Origin: a virus
DNA length: 51,355 bases
Strand: one strand, 5' to 3'
IMG/VR virus record: IMGVR_UViG_3300024343_001092
Location: 1-51,355 of that record
The notes beneath the pieces were generated by a model. The model had not been told where the DNA came from. It saw nothing but the letters and a program-made list of their open reading frames with translations, and did no database searches. Position 1 is the first letter of the stretch; every line of letters begins with the position of its first letter. Shown in pieces: positions 21,598 to 29,578 of the stretch. Position numbers and translations under genes: made by a program.

Positions 21598-22256
21598 TAA
21601 CATTTGTAATTCCAACCCTTTGGAAGTCCAACAGGATTAAAGATACTATTGAATCGTTTAAATTATCCGATAGAAAGGATATTGAGCTGATTATCATCGA
21701 TAACGCTAATTCAGATTTTAAAGATAAGGATCCTAGAATTACGGTTATTAAAGTAAAAAATAATATCTTTGTAAATCCAGCATGGAATATTGGAGCTACT
21801 CTAACCAAGAATAATTATATATGTCTTCTCAATGACGACATTTCTTTAAACATAAATTGTTTACTGAATAATTTTAAAAAACTGGTAGAAGTTGATCCTA
21901 ATTTTGGAATGATTGGATTGTATAAGCGTAATTTTAATGTAGATGATTATAATTCTGATTCTGACAAATTACAATTAGTTGAATTAGATAATAGACCATT
22001 TGGATTTGGCTGTATGATGATTCTTAAAAAAGAAAATTATGTCGCAATACCAGATATTTTTAAAGTCTTTTTTGGCGATGATTATTTGTACTTTTATAAT
22101 AAAGACATGAATCATCGAAAGATATATTGGATCGAAGGACTTAAAACACCCGGAGAAATATCAGCTACTAGTAAGAGTTTTGAATCAGATCATATGCAAC
22201 AAGAGCACGCATTCTGGGATCAAGAGATTAACGCATTAATAAACAAAAATAAATAA
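21594..22256 (+). CDS. Family 2 glycosyltransferase
   Basis: The 220-residue protein shows the minimal GT-A fold: FVIPTLWKSNRIKDTIES, LIIIDNAN, NPAWNIGATLTKNNYICLLNDDIS with DxD at NDD, then PFGFGCMMILKKENY and GDDYLYFYN. No membrane anchor is seen, so the acceptor is probably soluble. Start and stop overlap with the previous gene (ATGATAA) indicates tight coupling. Confidence 0.85.
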   Translation: MITFVIPTLWKSNRIKDTIESFKLSDRKDIELIIIDNANSDFKDKDPRITVIKVKNNIFVNPAWNIGATLTKNNYICLLNDDISLNINCLLNNFKKLVEVDPNFGMIGLYKRNFNVDDYNSDSDKLQLVELDNRPFGFGCMMILKKENYVAIPDIFKVFFGDDYLYFYNKDMNHRKIYWIEGLKTPGEISATSKSFESDHMQQEHAFWDQEINALINKNK

Positions 22257-22259
22257 CAT

Positions 22260-22859
22260 ATGAACTTTCAAAACATTTTCGTACAACCGGAAAACGATCC
22301 ACAAAACTACTATTGGTTTGATAAAGGATTTACAGCAGAAGAATTAGATAAAATTTCTAGAGAAGTTGGAAATCTTCCTTTTGAAAAAGCAACAACTATC
22401 GGTGCAGATACATCATCTACTGATAAAAAAGTTAGAAGCTCTAATATCAAATGGATTCCTCAATCTCAAGAATGGAGTTGGCTGTATGACAAATTAACAG
22501 CAATGTCGACAGAAGCAAATACAGCCCTATGGGGTTTTGATTTGTATTCTGCTCCTGAATCTATTCAATATACTGAATATTATGCAGCCGAAGGCGGTCA
22601 TTATGCATGGCACCAGGATATTGGAAATGGAATAGCTTCCCGTAGAAAAGTATCAATCACTGTTCAATTATCTGACGATACTGAATACGAAGGCGGAGAC
22701 TTAGAATTATGGGGAGGTGGAGAATGGATTCGTCAAGCACCTCGTGGAAAAGGTAACGTTGTAGTATTTCCATCTTATTTGATGCATAGAGTAAAGCCTG
22801 TTACTAAAGGAACAAGAAAATCTTTCGTTCTTTGGTTAGGTGGTCAGCACTACAAATAA
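22260..22859 (+). CDS. Prolyl-hydroxylase-like 2OG-Fe(II) oxygenase
   Basis: The 199-residue protein has the full 2OG-oxygenase signature of the PKHD / prolyl 4-hydroxylase group: HQD (His118, Asp120) in GHYAWHQDIG, GGDLELW, FPSYLMHRVKPVTKGTRKSFVLW with His176 as the third iron ligand and Arg186 binding 2-oxoglutarate. These enzymes hydroxylate Pro or other residues using iron, oxygen and 2-oxoglutarate. The collagen-like fibre at 11801 is full of GPT triplets and is the obvious nearby candidate substrate, although its Pro lies mainly at the X position. The start follows a 3-base gap from the glycosyltransferase. Confidence 0.88.
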   Translation: MNFQNIFVQPENDPQNYYWFDKGFTAEELDKISREVGNLPFEKATTIGADTSSTDKKVRSSNIKWIPQSQEWSWLYDKLTAMSTEANTALWGFDLYSAPESIQYTEYYAAEGGHYAWHQDIGNGIASRRKVSITVQLSDDTEYEGGDLELWGGGEWIRQAPRGKGNVVVFPSYLMHRVKPVTKGTRKSFVLWLGGQHYK

Positions 22860-22876
22860 AATATAATATATAGAGT

Positions 22877-23821
22877 ATGAAATCTCTATTAACATTTGAA
22901 CAATTTGTAAACGAAGCAATCGTCGTGGATGATTTCAAGAAAGTGTGTATCACTCGAAGAAAGGATCTCGACGATTCTTTTATTACCGGACCAGAGTATC
23001 ATACTTCTGAATATTGGGCAGTTATCACAATGGACATGGATCCTATTGATTACCCTAAAAGCATGCCTGTTTTAAACTACGATAGAAAAACTCTAGAAAA
23101 GTTTATGGAAGCTGGAGCAATTCAGCATACTCAAATCTACAACCACCCAGAAGCTCGTGAAAGTGTTTCATCGAAATCAGAATTCTATAAGTTGCATGTT
23201 GATAGTGAATACATCATTCCTACTGTAACAAGTGCAGAGGATGTTGATAAACTTACATTCCCAGTCGTAGCAAAACCCGATAACGAGCATAGTGGTTTAG
23301 GTATTACAGTATTTAAAGATGCTAAAGAGTTTGAAAATGCAGACCTTAGTAAATTTACATCTTTCTCTGAAAAGATTTCAATTAAAGAAGAGCACCGATA
23401 CTGGTTATGGAGAGGAGAACTTATTCAATGGGCACAGAGAATTCCAATGGATGACGAAACAGCCGATATTGCTAAAAAAGATCCAGAAAAAGAAACTAAT
23501 TTCTCTTATATCTGTAAGGATATTAAGAACATAAAAGATTCTCATATTAAAGCCTGTCGATATTTTTCAGATATGCATTCTGATTTAGATTTTTATGCAA
23601 TAGACATGGCTGAAACCAAAGACGGTAAAGTTTATGTCTTTGAAATGAATTCAGAACCTGGCGCCTTATTCGGTATTATGACTGAATTGTATAAAAGAAT
23701 CTATGAAGACTATTATGAAACTGAATTAAGTCAAGAGACAATAGATCTATTAAAGAAATTTAAAGCAGAAGATTCTGCACAGAATACAAAACAAAATCCT
23801 ATCTGGAAATTAGAAAAGTAA
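22877..23821 (+). CDS. ATP-grasp ligase with capsid-targeting-like N-terminus
   Basis: This 314-residue protein has an ATP-grasp core: FPVVAKPDNEHSGLG (about 129-142, Lys133), a linker strand FSEKISIKEEHRYWLWRG, and metal residues in FYAIDMAETKDGKVYVFEMNSEPG (Asp243, Glu256, Asn258). ATP-grasp enzymes form an acyl phosphate and join a carboxylate to an amine or similar group. The first 14 residues, MKSLLTFEQFVNEA, resemble the T4 internal-protein propeptide MKTYQEFIAEA and would allow prohead-protease cleavage after Glu13. The same kind of start appears at 32743 and 33238. An AATATATAG box ends four bases before the ATG, too close for a standard promoter. Confidence 0.78.
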   Translation: MKSLLTFEQFVNEAIVVDDFKKVCITRRKDLDDSFITGPEYHTSEYWAVITMDMDPIDYPKSMPVLNYDRKTLEKFMEAGAIQHTQIYNHPEARESVSSKSEFYKLHVDSEYIIPTVTSAEDVDKLTFPVVAKPDNEHSGLGITVFKDAKEFENADLSKFTSFSEKISIKEEHRYWLWRGELIQWAQRIPMDDETADIAKKDPEKETNFSYICKDIKNIKDSHIKACRYFSDMHSDLDFYAIDMAETKDGKVYVFEMNSEPGALFGIMTELYKRIYEDYYETELSQETIDLLKKFKAEDSAQNTKQNPIWKLEK

Positions 23822-24061
23822 ATGGGTTATCCGAATAACAAATGCATGGTTCTTACAATTTATATCCATCACATGCTAGTCGATGAGTTATTTGATTTCT
23901 TGAATGATAGAATTGATACTCCACCACCTTACTGGTTTTCCGAATCTGACGCCCCTTATTCTATTTCAGGTGGCTATATTGGAATACATTTAACCTACGA
24001 CCAATATACTAAGGTCCGTTCGGTTAAAACATGGGCCGATCCTTTCGAGTCCAACGAGTAA
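23822..24061 (+). CDS. Hypothetical 79-residue protein
   Basis: Its ATG directly abuts the ATP-grasp stop. The N-terminal strand-helix (MVLTIYIHHMLVDELFDFL) resembles that of the 68-residue protein at 5782, and a proline-rich middle (DTPPPYW) precedes a second strand (GGYIGIHLTYDQY). The family is not recognised. Confidence 0.6.
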   Translation: MGYPNNKCMVLTIYIHHMLVDELFDFLNDRIDTPPPYWFSESDAPYSISGGYIGIHLTYDQYTKVRSVKTWADPFESNE

Positions 24062-24127
24062 ACAATCTTCCTTTTTTTCATATAATTTGAAAGTAATTGC
24101 ATAAATATTTTTTTATGTCGATTATTT

Positions 24128-24153
24128 TGTTTATATTTACATATAACAAATTA
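24128..24153 (+). promoter_or_regulatory. Recurrent promoter element, copy 1
   Basis: TGTTTATATTTACATATAAC plus AAATTA, three bases before the ATG at 24157. It is preceded by TTTTTTTATGTCGA as in copy 3 (29542). TATATTTA resembles the Bacteroidetes -7 box TAnnTTTG. Confidence 0.6.
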
Positions 24154-24156
24154 GAT

Positions 24157-24432
24157 ATGGCTAGAAAACCAAAAGAAATTCAGGTAATTAACGTTAAAAA
24201 TCCTAAAGTAGGTAAAATGTACGAGTTTGTATGGGCTAAAATATCAACGTACCATGGAACTTTAATAGGAGAGAACGCAGGTTTAACAAAATCTTATGGC
24301 GTTAAATGGTATTCATTTTCCGTTCCAGCTTCTCCAGCAGATGCTGCTAAATTAGGACGCCCTTACTGGATTTATCCTTGCTCAATCTTTGATATTATCA
24401 AAGAAATTCCACAAATTAAAATCGTAAAATAA
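24157..24432 (+). CDS. Hypothetical 91-residue protein
   Basis: I place the start at 24157 (MARKPKEIQVINV) rather than the longer frame at 24097, because the latter would include the promoter element. The protein is basic at the N-terminus, then beta-rich (KMYEFVWAKISTYHGTLIGENAG, VKWYSFSVP). The stop overlaps the exonuclease start (TAATG). Family not recognised. Confidence 0.65.
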   Translation: MARKPKEIQVINVKNPKVGKMYEFVWAKISTYHGTLIGENAGLTKSYGVKWYSFSVPASPADAAKLGRPYWIYPCSIFDIIKEIPQIKIVK

Positions 24433-25163
24433 TGTATACAAAAGAAGAAATTAAATCGATGCTCTTCATTGACATTGAAACTACTTCAGGTTTTAAAACA
24501 TTTGGAGAATTAAAAGAAACACATCCCGAACTCATGAGCTTCTGGGAGCGTAAGGCTAAATTTATTAAAGCTGAAGATGTTGAACTTAGAGAATCTTCTG
24601 ACGAGGAAATCTATTTTCAAAAAGCCGCTCTATCTCCAGAATGGGGTAGAATAGTTTGTATCTCAGTTGGTCAGGTTAAATTTGACGAGGTAACTGAAGA
24701 TCCATACATGCAAAAGAAATCTTTCTACGGCGAAGACGAGAGAGACATCCTAAGCAGCTTCGCAAACTTTATGAGTCAAGTATTCTTTAAAGCACCAGGT
24801 ATTAAAATAGTCGGGCACAATATTAAAGGATTCGATCTACCATATATCATTAAGAAATCTATTCTACATGGTATTGAATTACCAAGACAATTACACTTAC
24901 ACAAAATGAAACCTTGGGAAAACTGTCTAGTAGACACATACGAAGTATGGAAAGCTGGTGGATGGTCAAGTGCTGCACTAGCTCATATATGTCTATTATT
25001 GGGAATTAAGAATCCTAAAGACGACATGCAGGCTGGAGAAGTCGGAGCTGCATTCTATGCTGGTAAAATAGAAGAGATCAAAAACTATTGCGAAGAAGAT
25101 ATTGAAGCTGCCGGTAGTTTAGTTTTAAAGTTTGCCAATATGCAACCGATTAGGTCTGCGTAA
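24432..25163 (+). CDS. DEDDy 3'-5' exonuclease (DnaQ/PolB-like)
   Basis: The 243-residue protein has all exonuclease motifs: ExoI FIDIETT (Asp14, Glu16), ExoII GHNIKGFDLPYI (Asp135) and ExoIII NYCEEDIEAA (Tyr219, Asp223) in the YxxxD form that defines the DEDDy class. It resembles the stand-alone predicted exonucleases related to the proofreading domain of family B polymerases. No polymerase domain is attached. It would remove nucleotides from 3' ends of DNA in repair or replication. Confidence 0.87.
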   Translation: MYTKEEIKSMLFIDIETTSGFKTFGELKETHPELMSFWERKAKFIKAEDVELRESSDEEIYFQKAALSPEWGRIVCISVGQVKFDEVTEDPYMQKKSFYGEDERDILSSFANFMSQVFFKAPGIKIVGHNIKGFDLPYIIKKSILHGIELPRQLHLHKMKPWENCLVDTYEVWKAGGWSSAALAHICLLLGIKNPKDDMQAGEVGAAFYAGKIEEIKNYCEEDIEAAGSLVLKFANMQPIRSA

Positions 25164-25164
25164 A

Positions 25165-25230
25165 TTGTTAATAACTTTTTGAACAAAAGTTTTACCGTTT
25201 GAAAAATATTGTTTATATTTACATTATAAA
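25165..25230 (+). promoter_or_regulatory. Terminator-promoter module, copy 2
   Basis: The stretch TTGTTAATAACTTTTTGAAC starts it; AACTTTT/AAAAGTT (25173-25191) forms a hairpin followed by TTT. After TACCG comes TTGAAAAATATTGTTTATAT and TTACAT. It lies 16 bases before the ATG at 25246 and is nearly identical to the module at 29830. Confidence 0.65.
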
Positions 25231-25245
25231 ATCAAAATAAATACT

Positions 25246-25557
25246 ATGTACGAAAATGATTATAACGACTTCGAAGATAATTTCAACGAAGAAACTGAAC
25301 AAGACGAAATAACACAGATTATGCAAGCGAACGAAGTAAAAGCAACTTACTATGATGTGATCGACCAACTGGTTAGAGCTAATTTCAAATCAATTGAAAC
25401 GCAAGGAATTGACGTTCGACAAATGAAATTAACTAACTTAAACGCTAATCAACTAAAAGATACACTATCTTTTATGTTAGACTGGTTTGTTAAAACTGAA
25501 GAATACGAGAAATGTAAAACTATACAATCGTATCTCGAAGAACTAAAGGAGGCATAA
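25246..25557 (+). CDS. Small EEYEKC-family protein (copy 2)
   Basis: The 103-residue protein is very acidic for its first 23 residues, then helical. Its last 30 residues contain LDWFVKTEEYEKCKTIQSYL, the motif shared with 4818, 26541 and 27062. Function unknown. Its own promoter module and a terminator across its stop make it a single-gene unit, suggesting independent and probably early expression. Confidence 0.75.
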   Translation: MYENDYNDFEDNFNEETEQDEITQIMQANEVKATYYDVIDQLVRANFKSIETQGIDVRQMKLTNLNANQLKDTLSFMLDWFVKTEEYEKCKTIQSYLEELKEA

Positions 25558-25570
25558 GCTTCCTTTTTTT
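25545..25570 (+). terminator. Terminator overlapping stop codon
   Basis: AAAGGAGG pairs with CTTCCTTT (one G-U pair) around CATAAG, followed by TTTT. The TAA stop is in the loop region. Confidence 0.65.
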
Positions 25571-25601
25571 ATGAGATACATATATTTTAAATAAGAAAAT
25601 T

Positions 25602-25793
25602 ATGGCAACAGAACCAAAATTATTAGAAGCGATGGCTGCACTCACGGCCCAACTGAAGCGAATCGCTGACGTTATTGAACGCGACCACAAGAAGAGTATA
25701 ATTGAAATGCGAAAAGGACAGCTTAATAAAGACAAACATGAATTATTATCAAGTATTAGGAGTCCAAAAGACAGCAACACAGGAAGAGATTAA
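25602..25793 (+). CDS. Possible small helical protein upstream of dnaJ
   Basis: A 63-codon frame starts after the terminator with [28 protein letters not shown], a clean amphipathic helix. Its last 18 codons overlap the DnaJ start in another frame, and its C-terminus looks random there. It may be a real leader gene coupled to dnaJ or a chance frame. Confidence 0.45.
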   Translation: MATEPKLLEAMAALTAQLKRIADVIERDHKKSIIEMRKGQLNKDKHELLSSIRSPKDSNTGRD

Positions 25794-26544
25794 ATCGGCT
25801 TACCGAAATCTTGCAAAACTCCACCATCCAGACCGGAATTTAAATAATCCAGGAGCTACTGATAAATTTCAACAGATCCAAACTGCGTACGAAACATTAT
25901 CTGATCAAGCTAAGCGTGATCTATATGACGGAAAATCTACCTTTAAAGAGTTTAATTTTCAGGACATATTTAACCAATATGGTAATTGGTCTGGAGACTT
26001 TGACAAAAATTTCGGAACAAGAAAAGAATCTAAAGGAGCAGATGTTACTGTTAGAGCAACATTTACGATAGCAGAAGCTTATAATGGATGTACTAAAACT
26101 TTTGATTTTGGCCATGATTCGGTTAGAGTAGATTTTGGAAAAGGTATACATAATGGAATGGTATTGAAAGTATACGGTCGAGGAGATTACAATAGGTTTA
26201 ATAGTAACGCTCAACGGGGAGACCTTATTATCAATATTAATATTAATCCAGATGATTCGTTAATTCTACAAGGAAGCGATATATGGGTAGATGCATACCT
26301 TCATTTTTATGATTTAATTTTAGGAGCCAATATTGAAGTAGAAATTCCATTTGGCAAATATAAAATAGACGTTCCAGCCAAAACAGCATCTGGTAGAGTA
26401 TTGAGAATTCCAGGAAAAGGAATGCCAATATATAACAGTAAGAACAATGAGTATGGAAATCTAATGGTTAAAGTACATGCTAATTTTCATGGTCTAACAG
26501 AAGCACAGTTGGACTTAGTTAAAAAAATTAAAGAATTGGAATGA
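25738..26544 (+). CDS. dnaJ: DnaJ/CbpA-type co-chaperone
   Basis: I set the start at 25738, where the J domain begins ([20 protein letters not shown]); a longer frame from 25702 adds an unrelated N-terminus. HPD is at residues 30-32, followed by [13 protein letters not shown]. After a short linker come two beta domains ([36 protein letters not shown]) typical of DnaJ C-terminal substrate-binding domains. The zinc-finger domain is absent, so it is CbpA-like, 268 residues. It would stimulate DnaK ATPase; no phage DnaK is in the window, so the host DnaK is the likely partner. Confidence 0.93.
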   Translation: MNYYQVLGVQKTATQEEIKSAYRNLAKLHHPDRNLNNPGATDKFQQIQTAYETLSDQAKRDLYDGKSTFKEFNFQDIFNQYGNWSGDFDKNFGTRKESKGADVTVRATFTIAEAYNGCTKTFDFGHDSVRVDFGKGIHNGMVLKVYGRGDYNRFNSNAQRGDLIINININPDDSLILQGSDIWVDAYLHFYDLILGANIEVEIPFGKYKIDVPAKTASGRVLRIPGKGMPIYNSKNNEYGNLMVKVHANFHGLTEAQLDLVKKIKELE

Positions 26545-26798
26545 CAGAAGATGATTTACCTTTAGATGACGATGGTTTTAGTTTTTTTAATAGTATTAAA
26601 AAAGCGTCACGAGAGAAAATGATGGACATGGTATATGATGCTATCGTTAATAAAACACAAGATGCACTTAAAAGTTCTTCGACACTAGAACAAAAAATTG
26701 AAGCAATAACTTTTATTATAAACTGGTTTGAGGCCAAGGAGGAATATGAGAAGTGTTTAGAACTTAAAAAAATAATAAAAGAATTAGAAGCATGTTAA
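26541..26798 (+). CDS. Small EEYEKC-family protein (copy 3)
   Basis: The 85-residue acidic protein overlaps dnaJ by four bases (ATGA). Its C-terminal half has [17 protein letters not shown] followed by a Lys/Ile helix, the motif shared with 4818, 25246 and 27062. Function unknown; it is cotranscribed with dnaJ and bS21, placing the motif among chaperone and ribosome genes. Confidence 0.75.
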   Translation: MTEDDLPLDDDGFSFFNSIKKASREKMMDMVYDAIVNKTQDALKSSSTLEQKIEAITFIINWFEAKEEYEKCLELKKIIKELEAC

Positions 26799-26989
26799 TA
26801 ATAGAAGTTAAAAACGGAAATATAGAACAAGCGTTAAAACAGTATAAACGCAAAGTTATTAAAACAAAACAAATAAAAAACTTGCAAGATCGTCAACAAT
26901 TTACTAAGAAATCAGTAGAGAAAAGAGATGAGTTTCGTAAAGCATCTTATGTCCAATCCCTTAGGACAAATGCAGAAAAAGAATCATAG
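26792..26989 (+). CDS. rpsU: Ribosomal protein bS21 homologue
   Basis: The 65-residue protein starts [20 protein letters not shown] and continues with a basic helix, QQFTKKSVEKRDEFRK and ASYVQSLR. This is the order and wording of Bacteroidetes bS21 (MLIIPVK...IERALKRYKRK...RQAFTKPS...KAAYIQ). Tyr53 aligns with the Tyr near position 54 reported to contact the 16S 3' tail in Flavobacterium ribosomes, where bS21 helps hide the anti-Shine-Dalgarno. It could replace host bS21 on the 30S subunit. It overlaps the previous gene by seven bases. Confidence 0.9.
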   Translation: MLIIEVKNGNIEQALKQYKRKVIKTKQIKNLQDRQQFTKKSVEKRDEFRKASYVQSLRTNAEKES

Positions 26990-27012
26990 AATACGTTAAT
27001 ATAGTTAACATT

Positions 27013-27036
27013 CCGGAGTATCCGGTAAATATATAA
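27013..27036 (+). promoter_or_regulatory. Short palindrome plus AATATATAA box
   Basis: CCGGA-GTA-TCCGG (27013-27025) stands directly before AATATATAA (27028-27036), 25 bases upstream of the ATG at 27062. The palindrome could be an operator over a late-type promoter. Confidence 0.4.
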
Positions 27037-27061
27037 TGTATAAAAAGATTTTTACCTGCGA

Positions 27062-27322
27062 ATGAGTAATAATATTTCAAGCCGAGAAAAAGACAACGTG
27101 ATGAGAGCAAGCTACTACACTCTCACCCGCAATTTCACGAAAACAGTGAATCGTTTCGTTGTGTTCCAAGAAGGAAAGGATCTTATTGAAATACCGCACA
27201 GCATGGGAGAACGCTCCAAATTTATAGAATTACTAATTGAATACTTTGAAACTCTAGAAGAGTATGAGAAGTGTGACACATTAATGAAACTCAAAGCTCT
27301 TGTCATAATGGCAGGAGATTAA
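27062..27322 (+). CDS. Small EEYEKC-family protein (copy 4)
   Basis: The 86-residue protein has a basic N-terminal half (ASYYTLTRNFTKTVNRFVVF) and a C-terminal FIELLIEYFETLEEYEKCDTL helix pair shared with 4818, 25246 and 26541. Function unknown. It is followed after 15 bases by phoH, probably in the same transcript. Confidence 0.72.
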   Translation: MSNNISSREKDNVMRASYYTLTRNFTKTVNRFVVFQEGKDLIEIPHSMGERSKFIELLIEYFETLEEYEKCDTLMKLKALVIMAGD

Positions 27323-27337
27323 ACACAACAAAAACGA

Positions 27338-28033
27338 ATGACAAGAAAAGCTACTAATACAAGGGTTAGCACAACTAGCACTGAGAATTCTCTAAACAGA
27401 ATTTATTTAAAAGAATCACAACAAGGATACGTTGATACTATTCTTAAAAATCAGATTACATTTTGCTATGGACCTGCAGGTACTTCTAAAACTTTTTCAG
27501 CATGTTATGCTGCAATTAAATTACTTAGAGAAAAGAAAATCAAAAGAATTATCTTGACAAAGCCGATCCAAGAAGCTGGAGAAAAGCTAGGTTTCCTACC
27601 CGGTACAATTGATGAAAAGATTGCACCTTATATCAAGTCATTTACATCAAATATTGAAAAAATTATCGGATTCAGTGAAGCTCATAAATTACTAAGCAGC
27701 GGAGCTGTAGAATTTCAGCCTCTAGCTTATATGAGAGGAGATACATTTGACGATGCCATCATGATTCTAGACGAAGCTCAAAATGCTGATTATAAACAAC
27801 TAATGTTATTCATTACTCGTATGGGAGAAGATAGCAAGGTTGTAATTGCCGGAGACGTTAGTCAATATGATATCGAAAGAAGCAAAGTTTCTCTACCTCA
27901 ATTTATTGAACTGATGACTGGCGTTAAAGGGGTTGGAGTACATCAATTTGGTGAAAGCGATATTGTTCGTGCAGAAATCTTACAAGAGGTTGTACGCCGA
28001 TATGAGAAGTGGAAGTACGACAATCATAAGTAA
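27338..28033 (+). CDS. phoH: PhoH-like ATPase
   Basis: The 231-residue protein has Walker A GPAGTSKT (45-52), the RIILTKPIQEAGEKLGFLPG motif, and Walker B MILDEAQN (142-149) followed by a sensor (SKVVIAGDVSQYD). This is the P-loop helicase-like PhoH family, common in large phages. Members are thought to act on RNA, but the phage role is unsettled. The length fits PhoH without extra RNase domains. Confidence 0.92.
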   Translation: MTRKATNTRVSTTSTENSLNRIYLKESQQGYVDTILKNQITFCYGPAGTSKTFSACYAAIKLLREKKIKRIILTKPIQEAGEKLGFLPGTIDEKIAPYIKSFTSNIEKIIGFSEAHKLLSSGAVEFQPLAYMRGDTFDDAIMILDEAQNADYKQLMLFITRMGEDSKVVIAGDVSQYDIERSKVSLPQFIELMTGVKGVGVHQFGESDIVRAEILQEVVRRYEKWKYDNHK

Positions 28034-28056
28034 TATTCCTAATAAACTTTTTAAAA

Positions 28057-28108
28057 AAAGCTCATATAATTTGTACATGTTTAACATAGACAAATTTATA
28101 TGAGCTTT
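28057..28108 (+). promoter_or_regulatory. Long inverted repeat covering a start codon
   Basis: AAAGCTCATATAATTTGT (28057-28074) is complementary to ACAAATTTATATGAGCTTT (28090-28108) except for one extra T. The 15-base loop includes ACATGT. The ATG of the next gene (28100) is inside the 3' arm, so a folded mRNA would hide it. It could be a translational switch, an operator or a terminator. Confidence 0.75.
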
Positions 28109-28510
28109 CATTCTTTTAAAAGAGCAATAACTCGAGCAAAGATTCGATTTATTAAAATCACCGGTGGTCGTTCTAGAATGTCCGAAGATACTAAATTCAT
28201 TTATGCCATTGTTAGAGCGATGGTTAACCACCCTGATACGAAGTTCTTAACTGCGCCGATAAGTCAGACTTATTATCTTGAGAACAAGAAGCTAGACTAT
28301 TTTATCGTGCTAGATCTCGAAAGTGTTAGAATTACTAATCACAAATTCTACGCATCAAAATCGGTAAATAGTTCTGATGGAGATAAAATGGTCGGTTACG
28401 TTAGAAGCCATATTGAAGACATTAGAAAAGAAATGGAGAAGGAGATATTCCAAAATCAACATGCTCTATATAAGAATATTTACGAAAATTTAAAAGCGTC
28501 AATCAACTAA
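28100..28510 (+). CDS. Hypothetical 136-residue protein
   Basis: The N-terminus is strongly basic (SFHSFKRAITRAKIRFIKITGGRSR), suggesting nucleic-acid contact. The middle is strand-rich (KLDYFIVLDLESVRIT), and the end is a long amphipathic helix (VRSHIEDIRKEMEKEI). No family is recognised. Its start codon lies in the 28057-28108 inverted repeat. It precedes RNase HII with a two-base gap. Confidence 0.65.
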   Translation: MSFHSFKRAITRAKIRFIKITGGRSRMSEDTKFIYAIVRAMVNHPDTKFLTAPISQTYYLENKKLDYFIVLDLESVRITNHKFYASKSVNSSDGDKMVGYVRSHIEDIRKEMEKEIFQNQHALYKNIYENLKASIN

Positions 28511-28512
28511 TT

Positions 28513-29145
28513 ATGGGATTAATACAGTTAAAATCAAAGTACAATACCGAAGATAACTTAATTGAAGTTGGTGTCGACGAAGCAGGAAGAGGAGCATTAG
28601 CTGGACCAGTAACCGTTGCAGCATGTATCATGCCTTCAGACTTTTCTCATCCTTTGGTTAAAGATTCTAAATTGCTTTCAGAAGCTCAAAAGAAAACTGC
28701 GCATGAAATCATTTTAGAAAACGCAATAGCATATTCAGTCGTTCATATCGATATTAACCATATTGAAACTATGAATATCCTAAAGGCTACTCTATTTGGA
28801 ATGAATCAGGCTCTTGAAAATGTTCAGGCTGAAGTTGATTTTGACTTTGTCTTAATCGATGGTGACCAATTCCACGGTTATAAAGATAAGAGTTACACCA
28901 CTATTGTCGGTGGAGATAACAAATATACTTCTATTGCTGCCGCCTCGATTCTTGCTAAGGTTTCTAGAGATAATTTAATGAAATCTTTAAACGAAACCGA
29001 AGAGAACAAAGTATATGGATGGGGTTCGAATAAAGGATACGGAACCAAACAACATATTACTGCTATTCAAGAAGTTGGCCCATCTGTTGAGCATAGACCA
29101 AGTTTTATATCTCATTTGACTACAAAAACCGAGTCTTTATTTTGA
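28513..29145 (+). CDS. rnhB: Ribonuclease HII
   Basis: The 210-residue protein has the RNase HII motifs: GVDEAGRGALAGPV with Asp22 and Glu23, VKDSKLLS, VLIDGDQF with Asp116, GGDNKYTSIAAASILAKVSRD and the C-terminal YGWGSNKGYGTKQH. Length and order match cellular RNase HII. It would cut the RNA strand of RNA-DNA hybrids, for primer removal and ribonucleotide repair. Its stop overlaps the next gene's TTG start. Confidence 0.95.
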   Translation: MGLIQLKSKYNTEDNLIEVGVDEAGRGALAGPVTVAACIMPSDFSHPLVKDSKLLSEAQKKTAHEIILENAIAYSVVHIDINHIETMNILKATLFGMNQALENVQAEVDFDFVLIDGDQFHGYKDKSYTTIVGGDNKYTSIAAASILAKVSRDNLMKSLNETEENKVYGWGSNKGYGTKQHITAIQEVGPSVEHRPSFISHLTTKTESLF

Positions 29146-29486
29146 GAGCATTAATTTATGGAATCTTCTTATTTTTACTTGGACAATCTCTTATTTGGTT
29201 TCAGACAAACGGTCAATTCCTTTGGACATGGTGCAAAAAGAATCCATTATTAATTGCTATAATCGGAGGTTCGACAATATCCTACATTTTTATAGAGGCT
29301 ACTAGATTAATTGCAGAACATTACGATGGTCAATTATGGCCCGGTAGATTTATTGGCTTTACCATGGGTATGATTTCCTTTTCAATATTAACCTACTTCA
29401 TGATGGATGAGGCTCTAAATGCCAAGACCCTAATCTGCTTGATACTCTCATTTATCATAATCTGCGTCCAGATCTTTTGGAAATAA
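29142..29486 (+). CDS. Four-helix membrane protein
   Basis: The 114-residue protein shows four hydrophobic segments, at about 2-20, 35-55, 70-88 and 93-112, with short polar loops. It is reminiscent of DUF486 or small multidrug-resistance-like proteins, though I cannot assign a family. The first in-frame codon is TTG overlapping the RNase HII stop (TTGA); the ATG at 29158 is out of frame, so the TTG start is favoured. Confidence 0.65.
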   Translation: MRALIYGIFLFLLGQSLIWFQTNGQFLWTWCKKNPLLIAIIGGSTISYIFIEATRLIAEHYDGQLWPGRFIGFTMGMISFSILTYFMMDEALNAKTLICLILSFIIICVQIFWK

Positions 29487-29514
29487 TGTTAATAACTTTT
29501 TTGAAAATAATTCA

Positions 29515-29542
29515 CTCGGCATTTTTTTATGTCGAGTTTTTT
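29515..29542 (+). terminator. Terminator before promoter copy 3
   Basis: CTCGGCAT / ATGTCGAG (one G-U pair) with a T-rich loop is followed by TTTTTT. It merges straight into the promoter element at 29542. Confidence 0.75.
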
Positions 29543-29567
29543 GTTTATATTTACATATAACAAATTA
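29542..29567 (+). promoter_or_regulatory. Recurrent promoter element, copy 3
   Basis: TGTTTATATTTACATATAAC plus AAATTA is identical to the 24128 and 29875 copies and lies 11 bases before the ATG at 29579. Upstream it shares GTTAATAACTTTTTTGAA with the 25165 and 29830 modules. Confidence 0.65.
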
Positions 29568-29578
29568 ACAATAACACA

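Noticed and set aside
24097-24156. Longer N-terminus with hydrophobic start for the 24157 gene
   Set aside because: It would translate the conserved promoter element found before four other genes.
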